From Anaerococcus hydrogenalis DSM 7454 (GTDB lineage Bacteria; Bacillota; Clostridia; Tissierellales; Peptoniphilaceae), in the NCBI RefSeq assembly GCF_000173355.1, contig NZ_ABXA01000002.1, positions 1 through 64,000 of the forward strand: a stretch of 64,000 nt of DNA, given 5' to 3'. The number at the start of each line of letters is the position of its first letter. The stretch's first letter is position 1. The notes beneath the pieces are model-generated. The model had not been told where the DNA came from and ran no database searches. It saw nothing but the letters and a program-made list of their open reading frames with translations. A program made the position numbers and the translations under genes. Below are positions 1 to 7,979 of this stretch, in pieces.

Positions 1-98
1 CTCCTTTACGTCCAAAATTTTCTGCCTGTTAAATTCTAATTTATCTAGTTCTATTATATTATATAGTTCCTCGCATGTATAGACTCTTACAGTAAATA
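1..98 (-). other. Open frame running off the left edge, unidentified
   Basis: Downstream of the VirD4-tail ORF a minus-strand frame stays open to the window edge and reads roughly VRVYTCEELYNIIELDKL. No start codon with a ribosome binding site is visible, so it may be the beginning of a small element gene or a remnant. It is too short to assign to a family. Confidence 0.2.
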
Positions 99-413
99 TT
101 ACAATCTTGTTATCACTGTATTACCATTTATCTTAGCTTTACCCTTTCGTGTAATATACTTTTCAATATCAAAAACATTTTTCTTATCACAATCTTCCAA
201 TAACTTATAATTCTTATGTTTTGTAATATCAAATTTATCAGATAAGAAAAGTCTCACTCCGCTTAGCTTATATATACACTTACCACCATCCATTAAAGTA
301 GAAACTACGTTTAATAACGTAGTTTCAAACTTAATATAAAAGTTAAAAAAAGCTATTAGCAAACTCCATACTAATCTTATTGGTAATAAAATTATTCTAA
401 TTATCCATCTCAT
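99..413 (-). CDS. Chimeric ORF: CD1845-like N-terminus joined to VirD4 C-terminal tail
   Basis: This 104-residue ORF is a fusion. Residues 1-40 are a hydrophobic basic segment (MRWIIRIILLPIRLVW) of the kind that opens small CD1845-type membrane proteins of clostridial conjugative elements. From about residue 41 it becomes the C-terminus of a VirD4/TraG coupling protein, with MDGGKCIYKLSGVR and DKFDITKHKNYKLLED. The same tail occurs in the longer VirD4 fragment at 49839-50655. The ATPase domain is absent, so it cannot work as a coupling protein. The join looks like a deletion or recombination scar at the edge of a conjugative element. It lies outside the integrase end of the main element in the same orientation, which suggests a second related element to the left. 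It may be translated but is probably non-functional. Confidence 0.6.
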   Translation of the reverse strand: MRWIIRIILLPIRLVWSLLIAFFNFYIKFETTLLNVVSTLMDGGKCIYKLSGVRLFLSDKFDITKHKNYKLLEDCDKKNVFDIEKYITRKGKAKINGNTVITRL

Positions 414-550
414 ACATACCCCTAAAAATTAAACTGGATTCATAACAAATCCCAGTTTAGTAATTAGCGTTGTTCTTTAATATAATTTTGATCCTGCTGG
501 AATATTATTATCCAACATTATTAAGGTTTAAGTTTTTACTTCTTCCGTCG

Positions 551-946
551 TTACTCGCAAATTGCAGATATAATCATACCTTCTGAGTCGACTCCCATCA
601 TCTTACGTGGAGGAAGATTACAAATCGCAAGTAGTGTCTTTCCAACTAAGCTCTCTGCGCTATAATATTCCTTAATACCAGATAAAATAACTCTTTCTTT
701 TTCAGAACCATCATCTAATGTAAATTTCAATAGTTTTTTTGACTTTGGAACTTCTTCGCAGTTCTTAACTTTTACAACTCTAAAATCAGATTTTGAGAAT
801 GTATCAAAATCAACCATATCTTCAAATAATGGCTCTACTTTTACTTTTGAAAAGTCAATTTTTTCTGTCGTAAGTTTGTCATAAGTTTCGTAAGTTTCTT
901 TTGATAAATCACTATTTTCTGTCTTTTCTAAGCCTATTGGCTTCAT
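551..946 (-). CDS. tRNA-binding domain protein, MetRS C-terminal/CsaA-like, C-terminally short
   Basis: Residues about 45-131 match the OB-fold tRNA-binding domain found at the C-terminus of methionyl-tRNA synthetase and in stand-alone CsaA/Trbp111-like proteins. Visible motifs are FRVVKVKNCEEVPKSKKLL, then VGKTLLAICNLPPRKMMGVDS and EGMIISA. Relatives continue about 20 residues past this point, to a segment ending near IPAGAKL, so the C-terminus appears truncated. Residues 1-44 are polar and not part of the fold, and the only Shine-Dalgarno-like stretch is about 12 nt upstream. The DNA encoding residues 18-30 carries TGTCGTAA-like repeats resembling those beside the integrase gene. It lies directly downstream of int, so it could be a host gene tail captured at the insertion site or a passenger of the element. 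The domain call is firm; the role is not. Confidence 0.75.
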   Translation of the reverse strand: MKPIGLEKTENSDLSKETYETYDKLTTEKIDFSKVKVEPLFEDMVDFDTFSKSDFRVVKVKNCEEVPKSKKLLKFTLDDGSEKERVILSGIKEYYSAESLVGKTLLAICNLPPRKMMGVDSEGMIISAICE

Positions 947-1019
947 TGTTGGGAAAATCCCCTCTACCTTAGATAATTGTCTAAATCTCTATAAAAGTCT
1001 ATTTTATGGTACTTCTCCA

Positions 1020-1099
1020 TTTACGACAATTTGCTAACTCTCTATAAGTGCCTATAGATTTCTAGCAAATTGTCGTAAATTTGTCGTAAGCTGTCGTAA
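1020..1099. repeat. Integrase arm-type repeats and inverted repeat at element end
   Basis: A perfect 17-bp inverted repeat, TTTACGACAATTTGCTA, has arms at 1020-1036 and 1063-1079. The octamer TGTCGTAA then recurs at 1071, 1082 and 1092, 10-11 bp apart and so on one DNA face, with an inverted copy at 1021. It sits immediately downstream of int, where Tn916-type integrases bind arm repeats near the element end. I infer that this is the arm-site cluster and that attL is close by; the core crossover cannot be placed without the empty site. Confidence 0.55.
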
Positions 1100-1102
1100 A
1101 TT

Positions 1103-2338
1103 CTAAAATATAAATTTCATTGCTTTTTCAAATTCTCCCATCTGTTCTATCTTAAAATCTTCTGTTGCATCTACATATATATCCATTGTTGTACTAATAT
1201 CAGAATGACCTAGAATAGACTGCATTGCTTTTGTATTTATATTTTGTTCATTAAGCCTTGTAGTAAAGGTGTGTCTGAAAATGTGATTGCTTAAATGTGG
1301 AACTAATAGAATATCATTAGAGCTCGATTTATTTTTATCCATTATACTTAAATTGCAATCTCTAACAATTCTTCTTAAAGCTTTATTAAGTGTTCCATTA
1401 TTGTGAACCTTTCCGAATCTGTTTAAAAATACAAAGTCTTTGAATCCATCGATTGAATCACAACATTCGATTCCAAAAGTCTTTTGTAACTCTCTTTCCA
1501 TAAGAAAAGCATCTTTTACTTTTTGAACCATAGGAATACTTCGCTTACCTGATGCTGTCTTCGGTGTATTAATAGCATATCTATTGTTTAATCCTTTACC
1601 TTTACTATAATATACCAAAGTCCTATTTACATTTATAAGACCATTATCAAAATCTAGATCGTCCCATTGCAATCCTGTAACTTCTCCAACTCTCATTCCT
1701 GTCCAAAGCATAACAATGAATATTGGATACCATTTTTTATATTCATCACTATTAGATAAATATTCTTCAAATAGCACCTGTTCTTCTATTGTCATGGCTT
1801 TTTTCTTCGGAGATTCATTTCGATAAGCTACTTTCAATTCTTTCAAAGCATTGTCAGATGGATTAAACCTTATATATTCGTCATCCACTGCTAATTCTAA
1901 TACCTGATGTAAGACAGTATGAACACAATCTATAGTAGAAATCATTAATCCTTGATCTTCCTTTAATCTGTTATAAAAACTTCTAACATCAGATCTTTTA
2001 ATATCAGATAGTTTAATACGACCAAAAGTCGGTTCTACAAATTGTTGATACATATAGATGTAATTTTTAAAGGTATTATCCTTTAAACCTCTTTTAACCT
2101 TTGTCCATAGCTTAAAAGTATCATTTACAGACAAGCTACTTCCTTCGTTGTTGATTCCATCTATAGTATTGCGTAAAATATCTAATTCCTTTTCTCTTAA
2201 TTCTTTTAGAGTTTTCGCATAGATAGATTTTCTACGACCTATTTTGTCTTGCCACTTAAATTCATAAGTGCCATTTGACCTTTGATATTCACCGTCTTTT
2301 AAAACAACCCCTTTACTATCTTTGCGTCTTTTTACCAT
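1103..2338 (-). CDS. int: Tyrosine integrase of a Tn916/Tn1549-type conjugative element
   Basis: This 411-residue protein catalyses integration and excision of the element by site-specific recombination. Residues 1-60 form the small N-terminal arm-binding domain of Tn916-like integrases. Residues 70-165 are the SAM-like core-binding domain (NTFKNYIYMYQQFVEPTFG). The catalytic domain follows, with Arg216 (TGMRVGEV), His352 and Arg355 (HIFRHTF), His378 (LGHSD) and the nucleophile Tyr388 (MDIYVDA). All five conserved residues are present and the length is close to Tn916 Int (about 405), so it should be active. The ATG follows an AAGGAG site. It is downstream of the xis gene, with arm-type repeats just past its stop, which is the usual int end of such elements. 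Confidence 0.95.
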   Translation of the reverse strand: MVKRRKDSKGVVLKDGEYQRSNGTYEFKWQDKIGRRKSIYAKTLKELREKELDILRNTIDGINNEGSSLSVNDTFKLWTKVKRGLKDNTFKNYIYMYQQFVEPTFGRIKLSDIKRSDVRSFYNRLKEDQGLMISTIDCVHTVLHQVLELAVDDEYIRFNPSDNALKELKVAYRNESPKKKAMTIEEQVLFEEYLSNSDEYKKWYPIFIVMLWTGMRVGEVTGLQWDDLDFDNGLINVNRTLVYYSKGKGLNNRYAINTPKTASGKRSIPMVQKVKDAFLMERELQKTFGIECCDSIDGFKDFVFLNRFGKVHNNGTLNKALRRIVRDCNLSIMDKNKSSSNDILLVPHLSNHIFRHTFTTRLNEQNINTKAMQSILGHSDISTTMDIYVDATEDFKIEQMGEFEKAMKFIF

Positions 2339-2415
2339 AAAAATTCTCCTTTTTTGATAAAAGACACGCTATAATTATTATACCGCATTAAGCGTGTTTT
2401 ATATATAGTTTTAGA

Positions 2416-2625
2416 TTAAATAGAGAACTGTCTATTTAAATATTCTTCCATTAATTTTTTCTTAATAAGACGCTTACTTCCATTAAATAATACAAAATCG
2501 CAATCATTTTCATCCGTTAATTGTCTAACTTTATCTTGACCAATATTAAAATATTCAGATGCTTCTTTTAATGTTAGAAATGCTTTCTCAGAAACACGAA
2601 CACCTTTTATATTTTCGTTAATCAT
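2416..2625 (-). CDS. xis: Excisionase, Tn916 Xis-like
   Basis: This 69-residue winged-helix DNA-binding protein bends the ends of the element and steers Int towards excision. The core LTLKEASEYFNIGQDKVRQL is the MerR/HTH_17-type helix-turn-helix, and FNGSKRLIKKKLMEEYL is the wing and C-terminal helix. Length and pattern match Tn916 Xis (67 residues). The frame extends 22 codons upstream, but the ATG at 2625 is preceded by TTTGGAGG at good spacing, so I place the start there. It lies 77 bp upstream of int and is probably co-transcribed with it. Confidence 0.88.
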   Translation of the reverse strand: MINENIKGVRVSEKAFLTLKEASEYFNIGQDKVRQLTDENDCDFVLFNGSKRLIKKKLMEEYLNRQFSI

Positions 2626-3060
2626 AAATCCTCCAAATAATATATTTAAAATATTTATTTTAATATTTTTAAAGTTTTTTGACATTGACAAGTGCCTTGG
2701 ATTAGCGACATAGGAATCTCACCTCCGCCTCTGTTCAGGATGAGCCGGCTTCAACCTTAGAAGTATCATTATCCTCATTTTCTTCATAGCGAATAGGGTA
2801 TCCCTCCCTATATTCAAACTCTTACTTATCGCTCCCTTTCTTCTTCCCTTGCTTTTAGTTTAGTAGTACTTGTTTTGCCGAATTATTCAGCAGAAAGATC
2901 TTGGCGGATAGGTTATTACGCTCCAAAAATGATTAATGTCTTGTCTTGGTCTATTCAATTGTTAAGGTTCAAATATCATTTAGATTTCTTTTAAAGTAGA
3001 AAGAGGACAAAACTCCCCTCACTTTATAAAGGAAAATTTGCCCTCTTTGGTAACCAGAAA
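2626..3060. other. Intergenic stretch without a convincing gene
   Basis: About 435 bp between the sigma-like gene and xis. Two minus-strand frames stay open for 28-45 codons; one ends SKVEAGSS near 2742 and another ends PAHPEQRRR. Neither has a start codon with a ribosome binding site. A GGCGGAGGTGAGAT site precedes an ATG near 2715 whose frame ends after about 20 codons. These may be remnants of a small regulatory gene. I see no tRNA, riboswitch or clear terminator. Confidence 0.3.
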
Positions 3061-3471
3061 TTATATTTCTTCTATAAATTTCTTTAGTTTTTCTAAAATC
3101 TTATCTCGCCTTTTTATTAAAGCAGGATGTGAGATATTTTTAGTCTTTGCTACTGCACGAAGTGTTTCATCATTGAAATATAATCTTTCTATGATTTCCC
3201 GTTCATCCTTATTTAACTTTGACATAGCATTTTTTAATGCTTCAATCATCATTTGTGTAGCTACAACTTTTTCTACATCAACGTTTTTATCTTCTAGATT
3301 ATATTCAAAATTCCCATCGTGATTTAGGGACGAAAAAAATAGCAAGTGGTTTTTCTTGTCCACCTGCTCTAAATATTTTTCGTGTTCTCTTTCTTGCCAG
3401 TAAACTTTGTATATCTGCTCACTTACTTTGATTTTTTGCCCACCGACATAAAGGTAATATTCTTTTGTCAT
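3061..3471 (-). CDS. Sigma-70-region-4-like transcription regulator of the element
   Basis: This 136-residue protein carries a C-terminal sigma region 4-like helix-turn-helix: LNKDEREIIERLYFNDETL, then RAVAKTKNISHPALIKRRDKIL. This is the class of short sigma-factor-like regulators found upstream of xis-int in Tn916- and CTn-type elements. Region 2 is missing, so it is unlikely to be a full sigma factor; a role in switching on excision or transfer genes is inferred from family and position. A conserved-looking N-terminus (YYLYVGGQKIKVSEQIYKVYW) may contact RNA polymerase. The start follows a GGATGGAGGAAAC site. A terminator upstream separates it from the MATE operon. Confidence 0.8.
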   Translation of the reverse strand: MTKEYYLYVGGQKIKVSEQIYKVYWQEREHEKYLEQVDKKNHLLFFSSLNHDGNFEYNLEDKNVDVEKVVATQMMIEALKNAMSKLNKDEREIIERLYFNDETLRAVAKTKNISHPALIKRRDKILEKLKKFIEEI

Positions 3472-3513
3472 TTATGTTTCCTCCATCCTTTTTTTGTCTT
3501 TATGTTTTCAGAC

Positions 3514-3554
3514 AAAAAAAGGAGGACTCCTGCTCTTGGGCATGGTTAGTCCTC
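3514..3554 (-). terminator. Intrinsic terminator upstream of the sigma-like gene
   Basis: Read leftward, GAGGACT pairs with AGTCCTC across a loop of about 19 nt and is followed directly by seven Ts. It would end transcripts of the MATE/ABC operon before the sigma-xis-int block. Confidence 0.6.
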
Positions 3555-3709
3555 TAAAATGAAAGAAACTCTTTCTGATAAGAATTATATTTAATTTTTT
3601 AACTGAGTTATCTAGCTTATAAACAGCGTAAATCAAAGAAAAAAGGTAAATTTACTTTAATTATATTTATTTGCATATTTCCCTCCATTCTTTTAAATAA
3701 ACCCACTTA

Positions 3710-5074
3710 TTATTCATTACTTGAATTTTTCAAACTAATTTTATCCATCCTATTTAATTCCCCAAACATCATTACTACACCAACTATTATCATAATTAAA
3801 TCTACAAGTGGTTCTGCAAACCATACTGCTTTAACTCCAAATATCATTGGTAAAATAATCATAGCAGGTACGAATAAAAATAACTGCCTTAGCATGACTA
3901 TTATGCCAGCTTTTTTAGCGTTTCCTATTGATTGGAAGAATGTTATAGTCATTACCATTACTCCATATAGGATAAAGATAGAATAAAATAGTCTAAAGTT
4001 CCCTATTCCCTGAGTTATAATACTTTCTTCTACTCCAAATAAAGAAAGTATATTCTTTGAAAATGCTAATGCTGGCACCCAAAATATTGATGCAAGAACT
4101 AATCCTCCGATAGAAAATACTTTCATAGCTTCTTTTACTCTGTCGTATTTTTTCGCTCCAAAATTTGTACCAACTACAGGTTGTAAACCTTGACTCATTC
4201 CCCAAAGTGGAATAAATGAAAAGGCATATATTCTAAGTGTTGCTGCCATCAAGATAGCATTTGTATCTCCACCATATTTAAAGGACATTTTATATAACAT
4301 TGTTTGTTGAATCATAAATAAAATTTGCATCATCATAGCAGATGAACCTACTCCAAACATTTCTTTTTTTATTTCCTGATCAGGTTTGATTTTATTTATT
4401 TTTACTGCTTTACTTTTATATTTGAAGTAATGGAGTGTTATTATTGCTTGAACTAATTGTGCTGTAATAGTTGCAAGTGCAGCCCCTTCTATTGCGTATT
4501 TTCCCATTAATTTCATTAGAATCGGATCAAGAATTATGTTTAAAAAAGCCCCTAGCCCCATAATGAGCATTGCTTTTTTCATTAATCCTTCTCCACGCAT
4601 AACCATGTTTGCTGATTGAGTAAAGTTTACAAATAAAGAACCAATAAAAATTACTCGTAAATATCTGATACCATATTCTTTAATTTCTCCACTTGCTCCA
4701 ACCATATCTAAAAAATGTGGCGCAAGTAAAATTCCGCCTATTGTAATAATTGATGAGAATAGAATAACCCAAAAGATTAAATTCCCCATAATTTTATCAA
4801 CTGTTTTTTTGTCGCCCTTTCCTATAGCTCTTGATAAAACCGATGCTGAACCTACACCAATAAGTGTAGATACACCACTATTGAAAAATGTAAGTGGCAT
4901 AGCTACACCACAAGCTGTCATTGCTGTTTGTCCTATAATATTTCCTGCAAAAATTCCATCCATTAGTGGATAAAGACCTATTACTATCATTCCTATTACA
5001 GCAGGGATAGATAATTGAAAAAGTAAATCTATAGGTCTTTTTGTTAATAATTGTTCTTTCATATCTTGTTTCAT
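3710..5074 (-). CDS. MATE family multidrug/Na+ antiporter
   Basis: This 454-residue protein has twelve predicted membrane segments in two MatE repeats (about residues 15-180 and 235-400). Such proteins expel cationic drugs or metabolites in exchange for Na+ or H+. The opening RPIDLLFQLSIPAVIGMIV and the GLYPLMDGIFAG helix are typical of the bacterial MepA/DinF branch. It is the last gene of the leftward operon that starts with the TetR repressor. The gap to the ECF ATPase is about 40 bp and the start follows AAGGAGGT, so it is probably co-expressed with the ABC and ECF transporters. The substrate cannot be read from the sequence; the operon could serve metallophore traffic as well as drug export. 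Confidence 0.9.
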   Translation of the reverse strand: MKQDMKEQLLTKRPIDLLFQLSIPAVIGMIVIGLYPLMDGIFAGNIIGQTAMTACGVAMPLTFFNSGVSTLIGVGSASVLSRAIGKGDKKTVDKIMGNLIFWVILFSSIITIGGILLAPHFLDMVGASGEIKEYGIRYLRVIFIGSLFVNFTQSANMVMRGEGLMKKAMLIMGLGAFLNIILDPILMKLMGKYAIEGAALATITAQLVQAIITLHYFKYKSKAVKINKIKPDQEIKKEMFGVGSSAMMMQILFMIQQTMLYKMSFKYGGDTNAILMAATLRIYAFSFIPLWGMSQGLQPVVGTNFGAKKYDRVKEAMKVFSIGGLVLASIFWVPALAFSKNILSLFGVEESIITQGIGNFRLFYSIFILYGVMVMTITFFQSIGNAKKAGIIVMLRQLFLFVPAMIILPMIFGVKAVWFAEPLVDLIMIIVGVVMMFGELNRMDKISLKNSSNE

Positions 5075-5116
5075 AAAATTACCTCCTTTTTTTCATCCAG
5101 ATTTTTTTAGCAAATT

Positions 5117-6581
5117 TTAAGTTTGATCGAAGAATTCCCTAATTTTTCCCATATTCTTTTCATCTTTAATACCATGCCATTTGACTTTTCCATTCTCCAT
5201 AAACATAAAATAATCACAACAACATTCTACTAATTCCGGATCATGTGTGATAATAAAAATAGTTTTTCCGTCCTCTTTAAGCCTTATCATTTCATTAGAA
5301 ACTTCTTTCATATTCTTAAAATCCAAACCACTTGTAGGTTCGTCCAAAATCAGTATTGTCCTATCAGAAGCGATAGCACTTGCAATTGCAACCCTTTGTT
5401 TTTGCCCTCCGGATAATGACATTGGATGGCAATCTATAAAATCCATTAAATTTAACTTTTTACATATTTCATCGATCTTTTCTTCTTTATTCTCATCGTT
5501 CTCTATACTCAAAAGAATTTCTTCTTTAACTGATTCGGTAAATAATTGATGATTAACATCCTGCATCACCATAAAACATTTTTTTAGCCTTTCTCTTGTA
5601 GCATAACTTTCTGTTTGTATATTTAAAGTTCCTTTTGCTTTTTCTTCAACTCCACATAAGCATTTTGAAAAAGTTGATTTTCCAGAACCATTATTTCCTA
5701 AAACAGCCACAATAGATTTTTGAGGTAATACAGCATCATTAATTTCAAAAAAAAGGCTCTTTTCCATAACTAAACATAAAATCCTTAATCTCTATTTGTT
5801 CCTTAGATTCTATATTTTTTATACGGCTACTGGTATCAATAGGGTGTATGCTCCTTAACCCCATATTATTTAAAATGCTGTTAGGTAATTTCTTGAACTC
5901 AACACAAGAAAATTCTTTGTTAATTTTTCCATCTTTCATATAAATAAATCTATCTGCAATATCAATTAAATATTGTAGTCTATGCTCTGCAATAACCACA
6001 GTTGACTTTTTTTCTTTCCATTTTTTTATGATATATTTTAACATTTTTATAGTTTGTATATCTAAATTAGAAGATGGCTCATCTAATACATAGATTTCAG
6101 GCTCCATAACAGCAGCAGAAGCACAAGCAATTTTTTGTTTTTCTCCTCCTGACATAGAAAACAAGCTCTTATCAAGCAAATCTTTTATATTTAATTCTTT
6201 TGTTACCTTGCCAATTCTTCTACAAATTTCTTCTCTTGAAATCCCAAAATTTTCACAGGCGAATGCAATTTCGCTTGTTGAATCTACATTGAAAAATTGA
6301 GTTCTTGGATTTTGAAATACTGATCCTACATATTGACTCAATTCATTAATAGAATTTTTAGAAATTTCATGTTCATTTACAATAACGCTACCAGTCAAAT
6401 TTCCGGAATAATACCCGGGAATTAACCCATTTATCAACCTACTTATTGTAGTTTTTCCGCAACCGGACTCACCACAAAATACAACTACTTCACCAGCATT
6501 GATATTTAAATTAATATTATAAATTCCAGCATTCTTATTCCCGCTATCATAAGTAAATGACACGTCTTTAAATTCAATCAA
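5117..6581 (-). CDS. ECF transporter double ATPase, split by a frameshift
   Basis: Two ABC ATPase domains energise the ECF transporter encoded just upstream. The first (5745-6581) starts at a TTG after AGGAGGGG and has Walker A GESGCGKTT, signature MSGGEKQK and Walker B YVLDEPSS. The second (5117-5767) has GNNGSGKST, LSGGQKQR and LILDEPTS. Together they form the fused roughly 490-residue ATPase usual in this family. Here the first frame stops at GKEPFF, while the second is entered only by removing one base from the A8 run at 5747-5754, which restores a continuous EPFFEINDA join. An internal ATG overlaps the first frame by 23 nt but has no good ribosome binding site. The cause may be an assembly indel, slippage on the A8 tract, or a real mutation. 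Confidence 0.85.
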
Positions 6582-6583
6582 TG

Positions 6584-7318
6584 CTATCCCCTCCTATATA
6601 AAAATAGTCCTGTAAAGGCAATTGAAAAGAGTAAAATGAGTAAATCATATATAGTAAACTTTACTTTTACTACAGTAGTTCTCTTTTTCAAAGCTCCCAA
6701 TCCTCTACTTATTGCTGCCGCCGACAATTCATCACCTATTTTTGCAATAGAAACGATTAAAGGTATTGTTACATATTCCAAGTATAAACTTGGATTTTTC
6801 CACGCCTTTTTATTTTTAAAACCAATTCCTCTCATTTTCATAGCAGTCTTAATAGAGTTGTGTTCTTCTTTCAAAGTTGGAATAAACCTGAATGCAACTG
6901 CTGTTGGAATAATAAATGCATTGGGAATTTTCCACTTTACCATGGCTGCTATAAACTCGCTCGTTTTTGTGGACATTACAACATAATATCCCAACATAAA
7001 AATTGGAAATAGTCTTAAAATCAAGGCATTCAACAATACTGAAATTGTATTTATGAGTGTAGGCAATGTGTACATATCTTTCGTAAAGTGTGCCATAATA
7101 GCCAAGGTAAATAGCCCTCCATAAATGAAAGATATCTTAAATTGTTTATTAGATAATAATAATGCTATTGCCACAATGGCGGATATAAGGCTAACTAAAA
7201 TATCCTTATATCCGACAGACATTATGGTTGTTATAAATATCATAAATAAAATTTTAGTACGAGGATCTAAGAAAAAGCCCTTTGGTTTATTCGGTTTATA
7301 TACCTCATACTCTTCCAT
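6584..7318 (-). CDS. ECF transporter transmembrane protein EcfT (CbiQ-like)
   Basis: This 244-residue membrane protein is the T component that couples the ATPases to the substrate-binding S component. Hydrophobic helices span about residues 22-125 and 215-240. The cytoplasmic coupling region shows MKMRGIGFKNKKAW and AAAISRGLGALKKR, the two Arg-Gly motifs by which EcfT grips the ATPases. Its ATG overlaps the stop of the S-component gene, and the ATPase gene starts 3 bp after its own stop, so the three are translationally linked. Confidence 0.88.
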   Translation of the reverse strand: MEEYEVYKPNKPKGFFLDPRTKILFMIFITTIMSVGYKDILVSLISAIVAIALLLSNKQFKISFIYGGLFTLAIMAHFTKDMYTLPTLINTISVLLNALILRLFPIFMLGYYVVMSTKTSEFIAAMVKWKIPNAFIIPTAVAFRFIPTLKEEHNSIKTAMKMRGIGFKNKKAWKNPSLYLEYVTIPLIVSIAKIGDELSAAAISRGLGALKKRTTVVKVKFTIYDLLILLFSIAFTGLFLYRRG

Positions 7319-7899
7319 TAAATGATACCCGCTCTCTCAAAGTGTTTCTTAAGCATTTTCCTCCCTAAATTTGCACCAATAACTGAGCCGATAAAAATAA
7401 TTCCAAATGCAGCAATCCCCATCCAAGAAGGCATATATTTTGCGAGTGCAAGTGCATATTGTTCTCCCATTTGTTGCTTAACACCTTCCATATAGGTATC
7501 TGCCATTACCCACATTGGCATTTGACAACCTATCATTCCGCAAGAAAATAGCCAAAATCCAATAACATTCTTTTTAAAACTCTTAAAACCACCTGATTTC
7601 ATAACCAGATCACTGATAATTCCAAATGGAATGTATCCCACTAATGCTAACCATGTATAGCCCATAAAATACCAAAACACACCGATAATAATTGACATAA
7701 TCGTAACCATGCCAAATTTTTCTACTTTAGTTAAAAACAACATAAAGGGAATTCCTGTGACTATAGGAATTAGAAGATAGATAGCTGGGTATAAAATAGG
7801 TATTGCATTCATCATCCCTATTACAAAAAACAGAACTAAATAAATAGCTGTATAAATTCCTACATTGATTAGATCTTTAGCTGACAATCCTTTTTTCAT
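7318..7899 (-). CDS. ECF transporter S component, Trep_Strep (MptD-like) family
   Basis: This 193-residue integral membrane protein, with about six hydrophobic segments, is the substrate-binding subunit of the ECF importer. The opening KDLINVGIYTAIYLVLFFVIGM and the later PMWVMADTYMEG region fit the Trep_Strep (TIGR02185) group of S components. The open frame extends upstream, but the ATG at 7899 follows AAGGAGG and gives the expected N-terminus, so I use it. In streptococcal iron-acquisition islands this family travels with YbtP/YbtQ-like ABC proteins, as it does here; the ligand is not known from the sequence. Confidence 0.8.
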   Translation of the reverse strand: MKKGLSAKDLINVGIYTAIYLVLFFVIGMMNAIPILYPAIYLLIPIVTGIPFMLFLTKVEKFGMVTIMSIIIGVFWYFMGYTWLALVGYIPFGIISDLVMKSGGFKSFKKNVIGFWLFSCGMIGCQMPMWVMADTYMEGVKQQMGEQYALALAKYMPSWMGIAAFGIIFIGSVIGANLGRKMLKKHFERAGII

Positions 7900-7979
7900 T
7901 TTTTTAATCCTCCTTAAATTAAAATAATATAAATCTACATGAGCTATATTTGAATAATTCTCATATAAATCATTTTCAC

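Noticed and set aside
3038-3322. Plus-strand ORF opposite the sigma-like gene
   Set aside because: Shadow frame; the minus strand carries a recognisable sigma region 4 and a proper start.
3061-3471. Possible full sigma factor
   Set aside because: Only region 4 is visible; region 2 with the -10 recognition helix is absent.
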